Shown: positions 18,261 to 26,504 of the stretch, piece after piece
Layout: each line of letters opens with the position of its first letter
Position numbering within the stretch: position 1 is the stretch's first letter
Source of the DNA: Fictibacillus nanhaiensis
Lineage (GTDB): Bacteria; Bacillota; Bacilli; Bacillales; Fictibacillaceae
Assembly: GCF_019801215.1 (NCBI RefSeq)
Contig: NZ_JAHVJO010000001.1
Coordinates: 1-64,000, forward strand
Reading direction: 5' to 3'
Length of the DNA stretch: 64,000 bases
Position numbers and translations under genes: made by a program
The notes under the pieces: generated by a model
Databases searched by the model: none
The model's input: the letters and a program-made list of their open reading frames with translations, nothing else
Told to the model about the DNA's origin: nothing

Positions 18261-19026
18261 GTATTAGACTGCCATTAAAGCTTTTTACCATTTCTTGAGC
18301 AGCCAGATTAGAAGTTTGGATTATAAAGTCAGCACCAGCTCGCTTAGCGTTTGTAGCTTGTTCTAAAGTTAAGATCTCAGCATGAATGGGAATGTTATCG
18401 TTTAATCCCCGTGCTGTAAGGATTGATATAATCGTATTCATATCCGCATCAGATTCTGTCAGGCTCGCATCAGATGTAATGAGGATTGAACTCGCTTTTT
18501 GTATATGAGCTTTAAGCCAAATCTGATCTTCACTCGCTTTTCCATGGATAAAATGAACGCCTTGCTTGTATAAGGGATTGGCTTCTAATGAATTATCAAT
18601 AAGGACGATGCGGTACGGTTGAACCCGATTCTTAATGCTATGAATCGTGTTGCGAGATCGTTCATTCCACCCAACAATAATAATGTGATCCTGATTTTTA
18701 TACATATTCTTCCCTTCAAAATAACGGTTTTCTGTTTTTATTACAGCACTTGCAAAATGAACGGTCGTAAAGGCTAAAAACGATCCACCTAAAAAGACAA
18801 GAAATATAGCAAGAATACGGACTTCCAATGAGTATGGAGCATAATCTCCATATCCCACAGTGCCTGCTGTAATAACAGCCCAATAAAAGCTTTCAAAAAA
18901 AGTAGGGAATGTCTCTTGTTCTAAGAGATGTGCAAGATAAGCGCTGAAAGAGAGGATGAATAAAAGTATGAGGCCTAGTCTGATTAGCATAGGCAACCTT
19001 AAATAGAAATGATACATTCCACGCAT
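18253..19026 (-). CDS. yugO: Two-helix potassium channel with RCK domain
   Basis: Two membrane helices (LIRLGLILLFILSFSAYLA and VRILAIFLVFLGGSFLAF) flank a pore loop with the K+ selectivity filter TVGYGD. A cytoplasmic TrkA-N/RCK domain begins at HIIIVGWNERSRN; the usual GxGxxG glycines are replaced there by GWNERS, as in several channels of this group. At 257 residues it is shorter than B. subtilis YugO, mainly at the C-terminus. AGGAGG lies 9 bases before ATG 19026 and only 3 before ATG 19032, so the former is chosen. In B. subtilis YugO is involved in biofilm potassium signalling and is co-transcribed with mstX; here mstX is 2.1 kb away on the other strand. Confidence 0.87.
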   Translation of the reverse strand: MRGMYHFYLRLPMLIRLGLILLFILSFSAYLAHLLEQETFPTFFESFYWAVITAGTVGYGDYAPYSLEVRILAIFLVFLGGSFLAFTTVHFASAVIKTENRYFEGKNMYKNQDHIIIVGWNERSRNTIHSIKNRVQPYRIVLIDNSLEANPLYKQGVHFIHGKASEDQIWLKAHIQKASSILITSDASLTESDADMNTIISILTARGLNDNIPIHAEILTLEQATNAKRAGADFIIQTSNLAAQEMVKSFNGSLIQE

Positions 19027-19128
19027 CTGCATTCTCCTCCTATTAACACTATTGCCATATCAGATAGGGAAATATACGAATTGGTAGGAAATAAAAAAAC
19101 TCCGGAGTAATTTCCGGAGTTGATCATT

Positions 19129-20574
19129 TTATGAAGCCTTTTGTTCTATTTGTGGTTCGGTCTGGTCATTTATAAAGGAGTTACTTATTTTTTCCTGCTT
19201 TATATCTTCAGACAAGACGTTTATCGTTTGTTTTTGATGTTTTATAATAAGATTTTGATCAATAAGTGCTAAAGCTTTTTTTGTTAGATCTTCTTTTAAT
19301 AATTGGGTGTTTGCTTCGATTTTAACCGTAATGATCATTCCGTCAATTAAGATATCAATATAAATCCAACTTTCTTCTTTTGGTTCAGGTAAAGGTACGG
19401 GTTTACTTTGAACAGGAATATCAGGCTCAACTTTAGGCATTTTAATTTCTTTTGGCTTTTCTTCCTTTGGCTGCTCTACTTTTGTAAGGGTAACAGCTGG
19501 AACATCATTTGGTGGAGGAGTAGCTCTTACCTCTTTTTCAGGCACCTCAGCAATCAGTGGTTCCTTTATTTCTTTTTGTTGTTCCTTTTTTGCTGGTTTC
19601 GATACCTTCTCTTCTTTTTTTGTTGCGTTCCCACGAATAGAATCGTTTCGTTCTTGCATCTTGATCTTAGGGACAGCCTTTACCACTTCTTGAATAGGTA
19701 AGTTTGTCTTTTCTTTTGCTGCTTTTTCTTCTGTTTTTTTGTCTAGTATCGGAAGAGGAGGCTCAAATACTTGAGTTTTTTCGTTCTCGTTCTTAGATAG
19801 AATGGCTGTTTCATTTTCTTCTAACAGCTCTTTTATCGGACCTACCTTTTCAGAGATTTCTTCTATTGTATGACCTGAAATATCTTTTTTCGATATCTTG
19901 ATTCCAGAATTTCTTGCTGCAGTATATATGGCATAATGACCAGGTGAAATCTTCATCTTCTTTGCTTTATCACGCTCTTTAGAACTCATTACAATGGTTG
20001 TCATTTCAACAGATTTCTTTTGAGCGGTCTTCTTCATGACCTTATTTACTCGTTCCTTCATTTCATTTTTTTTATCTTCAGGAATTTCTTCAGACAAGGT
20101 AGTGGTAATCAAGACCTCTTCTTTTGTTGTTAAATATCCAAGATCTTCACATGTTTCAAATATCAGATTTGTCACATATGCTATGTCTTTTTCCTTCCAC
20201 TCATCCATATGCTCAAGAACCTTATGTCCTTGATCGTTAAATGCATAAATATCTAATACCTGCATATCTTCATTGATTTTTAATTCTAAGCTGGGATCCA
20301 TATCCATTCCAACGAAAGCATATGCACCTTGTCCTGACATTGGGGAAAGTACTTGAAAGAACAATAATAAAATAGCTAAAGCTGCTGCCGTTCCAGTCTT
20401 CCAGTTAATCAGAACGGAAAAGAGTGAGTTTTTCTTATCTTGTAATGCTGGTATCGTAATCTCTTGACCAACTGTATGTTTTGTATTTGTATTCTTGATC
20501 TTCTTAAATTCGCCTCCCTCAGCCAGAACGATGAGGTGACGGTTGCTAACTTCTACAATAATCGCTTTCTTCAT
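19129..20574 (-). CDS. rsgI: RsgI-like anti-sigma factor
   Basis: A 481-residue membrane protein with the RsgI layout. Residues 1-50 are a small cytoplasmic RsgI_N domain (AIIVEVSNRHLIVLAEGGEF), a single membrane helix follows at about 58-75 (GTAAALAILLLFFQVLSPM), then the conserved outer domain (AYAFVGMDMDPSLELKINED, DIYAFNDQGHKVLE, TNLIFETCEDLGYL). The remainder is a long charged segment rich in K, E and P ending in a small predicted beta region. RsgI proteins hold sigma-I inactive until an outside signal or proteolysis releases it. The ATG overlaps the stop of the upstream sigma-I-like gene (TAATG), so the pair is coupled. The partner, however, lacks the core-binding part of a sigma factor. 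Confidence 0.88.
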   Translation of the reverse strand: MKKAIIVEVSNRHLIVLAEGGEFKKIKNTNTKHTVGQEITIPALQDKKNSLFSVLINWKTGTAAALAILLLFFQVLSPMSGQGAYAFVGMDMDPSLELKINEDMQVLDIYAFNDQGHKVLEHMDEWKEKDIAYVTNLIFETCEDLGYLTTKEEVLITTTLSEEIPEDKKNEMKERVNKVMKKTAQKKSVEMTTIVMSSKERDKAKKMKISPGHYAIYTAARNSGIKISKKDISGHTIEEISEKVGPIKELLEENETAILSKNENEKTQVFEPPLPILDKKTEEKAAKEKTNLPIQEVVKAVPKIKMQERNDSIRGNATKKEEKVSKPAKKEQQKEIKEPLIAEVPEKEVRATPPPNDVPAVTLTKVEQPKEEKPKEIKMPKVEPDIPVQSKPVPLPEPKEESWIYIDILIDGMIITVKIEANTQLLKEDLTKKALALIDQNLIIKHQKQTINVLSEDIKQEKISNSFINDQTEPQIEQKAS

Positions 20575-21005
20575 TAGTGTTTTCCTCCCGTGCCCGGCAA
20601 ATATTGAAGCAACACCTGATAATTTTCAATAAAAATCAGGGTGAGTGCGGTTATGTATTCACGCTGCCTTTTCATGGTGAGTTTTTGTTGCTGAGTTTTT
20701 TGATCATGAAGAAGGGGTAATCGTTTCCATGTTAAAAAGTAGTTCCTCATTTCAGAATCTGCCGCAATTTCTTCTGCAACTTGAATCGCATGTAATCGAT
20801 TTTCAAATTCTTTTGGCGTGCTCGATACTAAGTGGTTAAAGTCGATACCGAATTCCTGTAATCGGCTTTTAAAATGCAAGATTTCTTTTATCGGATCTTG
20901 ATCTTCCACATCGTTTCGGCAAACCTTCATCGTTGAATCTGTAGATCTTGTATCAAGTACAGGCTGCGGGGGCTTGTTTTTACTTGTAAACCACCGGCGA
21001 ATCAC
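20574..21005 (-). CDS. Shortened sigma-I-like protein (C-terminal domain only)
   Basis: The 143-residue product matches only the C-terminal part of sigma-I: FKSRLQEFGIDFNHLVSSTP, AIQVAEEIAADSEMRNYFLT, KRLPLL and REYITALTLIFIENYQVLL. Complete SigI proteins are about 250 residues and begin with region 2, which binds RNA polymerase core and the -10 box. That part is missing. The GTG start at 21005 has a perfect AAGGAGG upstream, and the DNA before it belongs to a spacer and the opposite-strand mstX, so this is not a frameshifted full gene. In the helix-turn-helix the SRKTIERNRKYI pattern of the family is changed to KLTMKRQREYI. It is translationally coupled to rsgI. A working regulator or a degenerate gene are both possible. 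Confidence 0.75.
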   Translation of the reverse strand: MIRRWFTSKNKPPQPVLDTRSTDSTMKVCRNDVEDQDPIKEILHFKSRLQEFGIDFNHLVSSTPKEFENRLHAIQVAEEIAADSEMRNYFLTWKRLPLLHDQKTQQQKLTMKRQREYITALTLIFIENYQVLLQYLPGTGGKH

Positions 21006-21177
21006 AATTTCCCCCTCCTTCCTACACATTTGTAAAATAATATATTTCAAGATAATAATAACCAAATAAGTATAGTACACTTTTCTTTGAAAAAATAGAG
21101 AAAAAAGTCACAGCTTCAAGAGATAAGGGAGTTTGATAGTAAAGAGAGATGGAAAAACTAAGAGGTGGGTGATAAAG

Positions 21178-21438
21178 GTGAAATATAATAAAGAAGACCG
21201 TGAAAAGTATAGTGAAGCAATAGATCGTATGCAAGAAGGACTTGATAGCATGATTGATCTGTATAATGAAGCAGAAGATGATGTAGTCCTGATCGCGTAT
21301 GAAGAAGAAGTGATACATGCAATAAAAAAAGCGAAAGAAACATTCGGAGACGAATTTATCGATCAAAAAATCAATACCATCGTCAAAGAAGTTCTCTCAT
21401 TAATGGAGGGGGGACAGACCCCAAAAAAAGACAAATAA
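21178..21438 (+). CDS. mstX: Mistic (MstX) homologue, short form
   Basis: An 86-residue acidic protein. From memory it aligns along its whole length with B. subtilis Mistic: EYSEAIDRM-like AIDRMQEGLDSMIDLYNEAE, a LIAYEEE segment, KKAKETFGDEF and INTIVKEVLSLMEGG. Mistic is an unusual, very acidic protein that associates with the membrane without the Sec system and is linked to expression of the potassium channel YugO. The GTG start at 21178, after AGGTGGGTG, yields the short form known from other bacilli. In B. subtilis mstX and yugO form one operon; here they are separated and on opposite strands. It ends in a terminator. Confidence 0.82.
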   Translation: MKYNKEDREKYSEAIDRMQEGLDSMIDLYNEAEDDVVLIAYEEEVIHAIKKAKETFGDEFIDQKINTIVKEVLSLMEGGQTPKKDK

Positions 21439-21454
21439 AAAAAATTGTCTTTTT
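21425..21454 (+). terminator. Terminator of mstX
   Basis: AAAAAGACAA pairs with TTGTCTTTTT over a 10-base A-rich loop. It begins within the last codons of mstX. Confidence 0.65.
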
Positions 21455-21483
21455 AAGGTGTACATATTTCATTGCTTTAGTAC

Positions 21484-21834
21484 TTAAAAGATATACATCA
21501 CGATCGGGAACATGTTCCAGCAAACCCAGATTGTTAAGACAAAGAGCAAAGATACGGGAATGGTTATGACATATTGTACCCAGCTAGGAGTACTCCTGCT
21601 TAAATGCCATAATTTACGGAGAACAAGTCCGAAAACGGGTATAACTAAAAGGAGAAAGAAAACCTGTCCCCAAAACACGTATGTCGTTGTGTCTGGTTTT
21701 AGTATAAGTAAGCCTATGATACATGTTAATACGATTGCCCCATAGATGGACCAGGCGATCTGTTTAAATTTGAGTGTATCCCTTTTGGTCAATAGATAGA
21801 AACCTACAGCGCAAATAAGAGCAAAAAGAAGCAT
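21484..21834 (-). CDS. Small membrane protein, four predicted helices
   Basis: A 116-residue hydrophobic protein with four membrane segments (LLFALICAVGFYLLT, IAWSIYGAIVLTCIIGLLIL, FWGQVFFLLLVIPVFGLVL and ITIPVSLLFVLTIWVCW). I do not recognise the family. Two adjacent ATG codons exist; the second, 21834, lies 6 bases after GGAGGG and the first, 21837, only 3. It stands alone between mstX and a divergently placed histidine kinase. Confidence 0.65.
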   Translation of the reverse strand: MLLFALICAVGFYLLTKRDTLKFKQIAWSIYGAIVLTCIIGLLILKPDTTTYVFWGQVFFLLLVIPVFGLVLRKLWHLSRSTPSWVQYVITIPVSLLFVLTIWVCWNMFPIVMYIF

Positions 21835-21985
21835 CATAATCCCTCCAAATCTTTTTTAAACGATTAACGCCAAACGCCATTCGCATGGAATATACTTATT
21901 TCTTACCTCGAAAACCTTAAAGTCAACCCTATAATTTTTTGATTATCAAATTCTGGAAACATTATCGGTTACAAATATATAGTAT

Positions 21986-22007
21986 GAATGACCTCGACAA
22001 GTCATTC
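21986..22007. promoter_or_regulatory. Inverted repeat containing a Spo0A-box-like sequence
   Basis: GAATGAC and GTCATTC flank CTCGACAA. The centre reads TTGTCGAG on the minus strand, one base from the Spo0A box TTGTCGAA. It lies about 127 bases before the histidine kinase start. Function is inferred only. Confidence 0.3.
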
Positions 22008-22133
22008 TGAGTACTTTTTATATATAATTTATGAACAGTTGAAATAAAGTCTTGTAATTTATTGTATTTAATAGAAAAATAGAGAAAAGACAAATCTTGT
22101 AAGAATATAAAAAAATACATAGGGATGAAGCTT

Positions 22134-23963
22134 ATGGAAGAAACTTCGTTTGAAATAAAAGAAAATAAAGAAATAATGGATATGTTTTACGAAGCCGTTT
22201 CCAGTGGTGTCATTGTACTTCAACGGTCTAATCAAATATTACATGCCAACAAAAAAGCGTGTGAGATTTTAGGGTTGTCTAAAGCGGAATTAGAAGATCA
22301 CTTTTTATATGACATGCCGTTTGAAGTGATTAATCAGAAAAGAGATGAGCTTCCTTTTGATCAGCTGCCCTCTCAGATTACTTTTCAAACGGGTAACGAA
22401 GTAATAGGATGTGAACTCAGCATTATTCACCCAAAGGATAAAGAATTACGCTGGATCTTAGCAAGCACAAAACCTATCTTTCATTCCGGTAATGTAATAA
22501 ATCAGGTGGTTATTACGTTAGTTGATATAACAAACAGAAAAGAAACAGAGCAAGCGTTAAGCCGCAGTCAAGAACGCTTTCGATCACTCGTTGACTCTAT
22601 GGAAGACACCGTTTTTACCCTTGATCATCAGTTAGCTCATACAGGCATCTATGGAAAATGGATGGAAAAACATAATGTGAAGCCAGAACACTTTCTTGGT
22701 AAAACAGTTCGTGAAGTATTTGGTGATCAAATTGCTGAAGGACAAGAAAAAGCATGTGAAATTGTCTTTCAAGGGAAATCACAACTGTATGAATGGAGTA
22801 ATATGAGAAATGGTGAACGTTTGTATTATCAAGCCATTCTTTCTCCGATTAAAAACGAACAAGGTCAAGTAGAAGGCATAGTGGGAGTTTCAAGAGATAT
22901 CACACAAAACAAAAAAATGGAGATCGGCCTTCGTGAAAGTGAAGAAAGGTTCCGGCAGTTTGCAGAAAATGCAAAAGATGTGTTCTGGATGAAAGACTTT
23001 GAGACACGTAAGCTTCTTTATGTATCCAAAGCCTATGAAAAAATATGGGGTGTTCAACCGAGTGTATTTACATCTGTTTTTTCAAATGTTCATCCGGAAG
23101 ATTGTATGAATGTTAAAGAGTTTATTCATTCCATTACGTGCAAAGAGTCACAGATTGAATACCGCATCCAAACAAATAATAAAAAAGTGCGGTGGATTAG
23201 AACACGTGCTTTTCCTATAACAAATGACCATGGAGATATTTATCGAATTGCAGGTATTACAGAAGACATCACAGAGCTTAAAGAAAAAGAAGAATTGCTA
23301 AGAAAATCTGACAAGCTTACTGTTGTTGGAGAACTTGCTGCGGGCATCGCCCATGAAATCCGCAATCCGCTTACTAGTATTAAAGGATTTGTTCAGTTAA
23401 TGAAAAATGATATGGATGATCTGCACAGTGAGATTATTCTTTCTGAGATGGATAGAATTGAATCCATCATCACTGAATTTCTAGTCTTAGCAAAACCTCA
23501 CCAAGACACGGTTTTCCAACAAAGAAACGTAAACGATTTTATTGGTCAGACTATTACTCTATTAGATTCTGAAGCTAACTTAAATAATGTACAGTTTGAT
23601 ACCTATTTGCGTGATGTACCCCAGATCCTGTGTGAAGGAAATCAAATTAAACAAGTCATTATCAATGTTATTAAAAACGCCATAGAATCCATGATGAACG
23701 GTGGTACGATTTCGGTGGAAACAGGCACGTATGATGAAGGCTATGTGTATATTAAAGTAACAGATCAAGGCTCTGGAATCAGTGAAGAACGACTTGCAAG
23801 ACTAGGAGAACCGTTTTACTCGAACAAGGAAAAAGGAATCGGTCTTGGATTAATGGTAAGTTTGAAAATTATTGAAAATCATCACGGTAATATTACGTTT
23901 GAAAGTATTGTAGACGTTGGAACGACTGTCACCATATTGCTACCTACTAAACTTCTTCCTTAA
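22134..23963 (+). CDS. Sensor histidine kinase with three PAS domains (KinA-like)
   Basis: A 609-residue kinase without membrane segments. Three PAS/PAC units occupy about residues 15-135, 140-260 and 270-385 (VDITNRKETEQAL, GVSRDITQNKKM and GITEDITELKEKE mark their ends). The HisKA box ELAAGIAHEIRNPLTSIKGF carries the phospho-histidine, followed by the ATPase boxes N (IINVIKNAIESM), G1 (VTDQGSGI) and G2 (KGIGLGLMVS). ATG 22134 is used because AGGG lies 6 bases before it; ATG 22125 directly follows that site. No response regulator gene is adjacent. Orphan, multi-PAS soluble kinases of spore formers commonly feed the Spo0F phosphorelay, so a role in starting sporulation is a fair inference. 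Confidence 0.85.
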   Translation: MEETSFEIKENKEIMDMFYEAVSSGVIVLQRSNQILHANKKACEILGLSKAELEDHFLYDMPFEVINQKRDELPFDQLPSQITFQTGNEVIGCELSIIHPKDKELRWILASTKPIFHSGNVINQVVITLVDITNRKETEQALSRSQERFRSLVDSMEDTVFTLDHQLAHTGIYGKWMEKHNVKPEHFLGKTVREVFGDQIAEGQEKACEIVFQGKSQLYEWSNMRNGERLYYQAILSPIKNEQGQVEGIVGVSRDITQNKKMEIGLRESEERFRQFAENAKDVFWMKDFETRKLLYVSKAYEKIWGVQPSVFTSVFSNVHPEDCMNVKEFIHSITCKESQIEYRIQTNNKKVRWIRTRAFPITNDHGDIYRIAGITEDITELKEKEELLRKSDKLTVVGELAAGIAHEIRNPLTSIKGFVQLMKNDMDDLHSEIILSEMDRIESIITEFLVLAKPHQDTVFQQRNVNDFIGQTITLLDSEANLNNVQFDTYLRDVPQILCEGNQIKQVIINVIKNAIESMMNGGTISVETGTYDEGYVYIKVTDQGSGISEERLARLGEPFYSNKEKGIGLGLMVSLKIIENHHGNITFESIVDVGTTVTILLPTKLLP

Positions 23964-23979
23964 AAAATATATTTCAATA

Positions 23980-24014
23980 AACGCCTTTCAGCCTTTAGAG
24001 CTGGGAGGCGTTTA
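23980..24014 (+). terminator. Hairpin after the histidine kinase gene
   Basis: AAACGCCTTTCAGC and GCTGGGAGGCGTTT form a strong stem (two internal mismatches) with a 7-base loop. The T tract after it is short (ATGCTT). Confidence 0.55.
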
Positions 24015-24190
24015 TGCTTGGTAACTCAGTGTTTATATCCTTTTCGATAAGGGTAACAATCTAAAGGAGCATAAGGGAAACTAGGGTTTTTTTCTAGTGT
24101 GAATTAGCGGAAAATTGAGAAATATTACAATCCATGTTACCCTTGTCATGTACGTGTAATCTATTAAATGGAATTTCAAGGAGGATAAGA

Positions 24191-24976
24191 ATGAAGGATT
24201 TCAAAAAGAAGATTAGTATTTTAGCGGTAGTGTTTTCAATGTTTGTACTGGCTGCATGTAGCAGCAGTGAATCGAGTGATGGTGGAGTAGAGCTTAAAAA
24301 AGAAGGTGAATTTAATTTTATCGTATCAGGTGAGTTTCCCCCATTCAGCTCAGTAGACAGCAATGGTGAACTGACAGGCTACGATGTTGCAGTAGGAAAA
24401 GCAATTGCAGATGAACTTGGATTAAAAGCTGTTCCAGAAAAATTTAAATTCCACGGAGCAGTATCTGCAATAAAGGCAGATCGTTTTGACGCAGCAGTGG
24501 CAAGCCACACAATTACTGAGGACCGTAAACAGGCAGTAAATTTTAGTGAGCCCTATTATTACTCAGGTCCAGTTATTTTTACTAGACCAGACAGTGATAT
24601 TAAAACGAAGGAAGATTTAAAAGGAAAAGAAGTTGCTGTTTCAAAAGGTTCTACCTATGAAAAATCTGCTCAGGATTTTACAGATCAAATTAAAAACTAT
24701 GACAGTGATGCAACTGCATTACGTGCGCTGAGCGAAGGGAAACATGATGCAGTTATTACAGATGCTATCACGGGTAAACAGGCAATCGAAAAAGGGTTTA
24801 AAATTGTAGAGCAAGAGCAATTAGGTACAAGTGAACAAGCGATTGCTGTAAAAAAAGAAGATAAAGAATTACTTAAAGCAATCAACAAAGCATTAAAGAA
24901 ACTGAAAGATAGCGGTAAGCTTGCTGAGTTGAGTGAAGAATACGTCGGTGCTGATATCACACAAAAGCCTGAATAA
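24191..24976 (+). CDS. Amino acid ABC transporter, substrate-binding lipoprotein
   Basis: A 261-residue family 3 solute-binding protein. The signal MKDFKKKISILAVVFSMFVL leads to the lipobox LAAC, so it is tethered outside the membrane. The fold is shown by FPPFSSVDSNGELTGYDVAV, RFDAAVASHTITEDR, VNFSEPYYYSG and VAVSKGSTYE. AAGGAGG precedes ATG 24191; the frame extends upstream to 24134 without a ribosome site. With the following permease and ATPase it forms a polar amino acid importer, similar in layout to TcyABC or the arginine/glutamine systems of bacilli. The ligand cannot be fixed from sequence. A terminator-like hairpin separates it from the permease. Confidence 0.9.
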   Translation: MKDFKKKISILAVVFSMFVLAACSSSESSDGGVELKKEGEFNFIVSGEFPPFSSVDSNGELTGYDVAVGKAIADELGLKAVPEKFKFHGAVSAIKADRFDAAVASHTITEDRKQAVNFSEPYYYSGPVIFTRPDSDIKTKEDLKGKEVAVSKGSTYEKSAQDFTDQIKNYDSDATALRALSEGKHDAVITDAITGKQAIEKGFKIVEQEQLGTSEQAIAVKKEDKELLKAINKALKKLKDSGKLAELSEEYVGADITQKPE

Positions 24977-24985
24977 CACTATGTG

Positions 24986-25025
24986 AGCCGCCCGCATGTT
25001 GAGAGTGCAGGGTGGCTTTCTTTTT
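24986..25025 (+). terminator. Intra-operon attenuating terminator after the binding-protein gene
   Basis: AGCCGCCCGCA and TGCAGGGTGGCT form a GC-rich stem (one G-T pair, one mismatch) with T-rich TTCTTTTTCT after it. Partial read-through would make more binding protein than permease, a common arrangement. Confidence 0.55.
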
Positions 25026-25059
25026 CTAATAAAAAAGAAGAATAGGGGAGAGAAACAGC

Positions 25060-25719
25060 ATGTTTGATATCGCACATATATTAGAAGTTCTGATCGAAAG
25101 TTATCCGCTCTTCATGAAAGGGTTATGGATTACATTAAAGTTAACGATTGTCTCTATACTGATTGGAACAGGAATTGGCTTAATTTTCGCCTTATTTAAA
25201 ATTTCTGGAATAAAGATTCTAAACTGGATCGCAAATATTTATATAGCACTCATTCGTGGAACGCCTTTGATCGTGCAAATATTCATTTTTTATTTTGGAC
25301 TAGCTGAACTTGGTATTTCTGCTTTTTGGTCTGCCGCTTTCGGTCTTGCCATGCACAACGGTGCCTATATCGCTGAGATCTTTAGAGGTTCAATTCAATC
25401 TGTTGATAAGGGTCAAACGGAAGCTGGACGTTCATTAGGTATGACATATGGATTAACGATGCGAAGAATCATCTTGCCTCAAGCGTTTAGAAGAGCACTT
25501 CCGCCGCTAGGCAACCAATTTATTATCGGTCTTAAGGACTCCTCATTGGCATCATTCATTGCCTTATCTGAACTGTTCAGCATTGCCACCACACAAGGAT
25601 CGCGAACATTTGATGAGATGACATATTTAATCATTGTAGGATTATACTATCTAGTTCTCGTCCTTCTCTTCACGCTACTCGTCAATTTGTTGGAAAAGAA
25701 ACTTTCCGCTGGAGAATAG
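25060..25719 (+). CDS. Amino acid ABC transporter permease
   Basis: A 219-residue inner membrane permease of the His/Glu/Gln/Arg group with about five helices. The EAA loop that contacts the ATPase is clear: EAGRSLGMTYGLTMRRIILP followed by QAFRRALPPLGN. The segment YIALIRGTPLIVQIFIFYFG is typical of this family. AGGGGAG lies upstream of ATG 25060. It is 12 bases before the ATPase gene and is co-transcribed with it; a single permease gene suggests a homodimeric pore. Confidence 0.93.
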   Translation: MFDIAHILEVLIESYPLFMKGLWITLKLTIVSILIGTGIGLIFALFKISGIKILNWIANIYIALIRGTPLIVQIFIFYFGLAELGISAFWSAAFGLAMHNGAYIAEIFRGSIQSVDKGQTEAGRSLGMTYGLTMRRIILPQAFRRALPPLGNQFIIGLKDSSLASFIALSELFSIATTQGSRTFDEMTYLIIVGLYYLVLVLLFTLLVNLLEKKLSAGE

Positions 25720-25731
25720 GAGGAGACACAT

Positions 25732-26466
25732 ATGAAAAAAGAAATGATTCGACTAGAGAATCTAAAAAAAAGTTTTGGTGAATTGGAAGTATTAAAAGAA
25801 GTTCATTTAGAAGTTCATGAAAGCGATGTAGTCGTTTTAATAGGTGCGAGCGGATCAGGAAAAAGTACATTATTGCGCTGTATCAATTTCCTTGAAATTA
25901 AAAATGGCGGAAAAATCTTTATCGAGGGTGAAGAGGTTGACCCAAAAACCCATAACTTGAACGAGGTTCGCCAAAAGGTGGGGATGGTGTTTCAGCACTT
26001 TAATTTGTTTCCACATAAGACCGTTCTTGAAAATGTGATGGAAGCACCAGTTAGAGTAAAAAACCAAAACAAAGCAGAAGCCCAAAAAGAAGCACAGGCT
26101 CTGCTTGATAAAGTTGGTTTAGCAGATAAAGCAAACGTTTATCCAGCAAAGCTCTCAGGCGGCCAGAAACAACGTGTTGCCATTGCAAGAGCATTAGCGA
26201 TGAAACCGGATATCATGCTTTTCGATGAGCCTACCTCTGCACTTGATCCAGAGCTTGTCGGAGAAGTTTTAGCTACTATGAAAGAACTTGCTCAAGAAGG
26301 AATGACGATGGTTGTTGTTACGCATGAGATGGGATTTGCGAAAGAAGTAGCTGATGAAGTTGTATACATGCATGATGGACAGATCAGGGAAAAAGGAAAA
26401 CCAGATGAGTTGTTTAATCACCCAAAAGAAGAACGAACTAAGAATTTTTTAAGTTCGATTTTATAG
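25732..26466 (+). CDS. Amino acid ABC transporter ATP-binding protein
   Basis: A 244-residue ATPase with Walker [13 protein letters not shown]-loop [10 protein letters not shown], signature [15 protein letters not shown], Walker [14 protein letters not shown] and the H-loop [10 protein letters not shown]. The [17 protein letters not shown] wording is characteristic of polar amino acid importers. AGGAGGAGA precedes ATG 25732. It powers uptake through the preceding permease and ends in a strong terminator. Confidence 0.95.
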   Translation: MKKEMIRLENLKKSFGELEVLKEVHLEVHESDVVVLIGASGSGKSTLLRCINFLEIKNGGKIFIEGEEVDPKTHNLNEVRQKVGMVFQHFNLFPHKTVLENVMEAPVRVKNQNKAEAQKEAQALLDKVGLADKANVYPAKLSGGQKQRVAIARALAMKPDIMLFDEPTSALDPELVGEVLATMKELAQEGMTMVVVTHEMGFAKEVADEVVYMHDGQIREKGKPDELFNHPKEERTKNFLSSIL

Positions 26467-26474
26467 GAAAAGCG

Positions 26475-26504
26475 AAAGGTGCAGCATTTGCTGCACCTTT
26501 TTTT
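26475..26504 (+). terminator. Terminator of the amino acid transporter operon
   Basis: AAAGGTGCAG and CTGCACCTTT form a perfect stem with a 6-base loop and T7. It abuts the end of the convergent EamA-type gene. Confidence 0.85.

Noticed and set aside
20574-21177. A frameshift that would restore sigma region 2 to the SigI-like gene
   Set aside because: The DNA before the GTG start is a short spacer and then the opposite-strand mstX; no region 2 text was seen in any frame.
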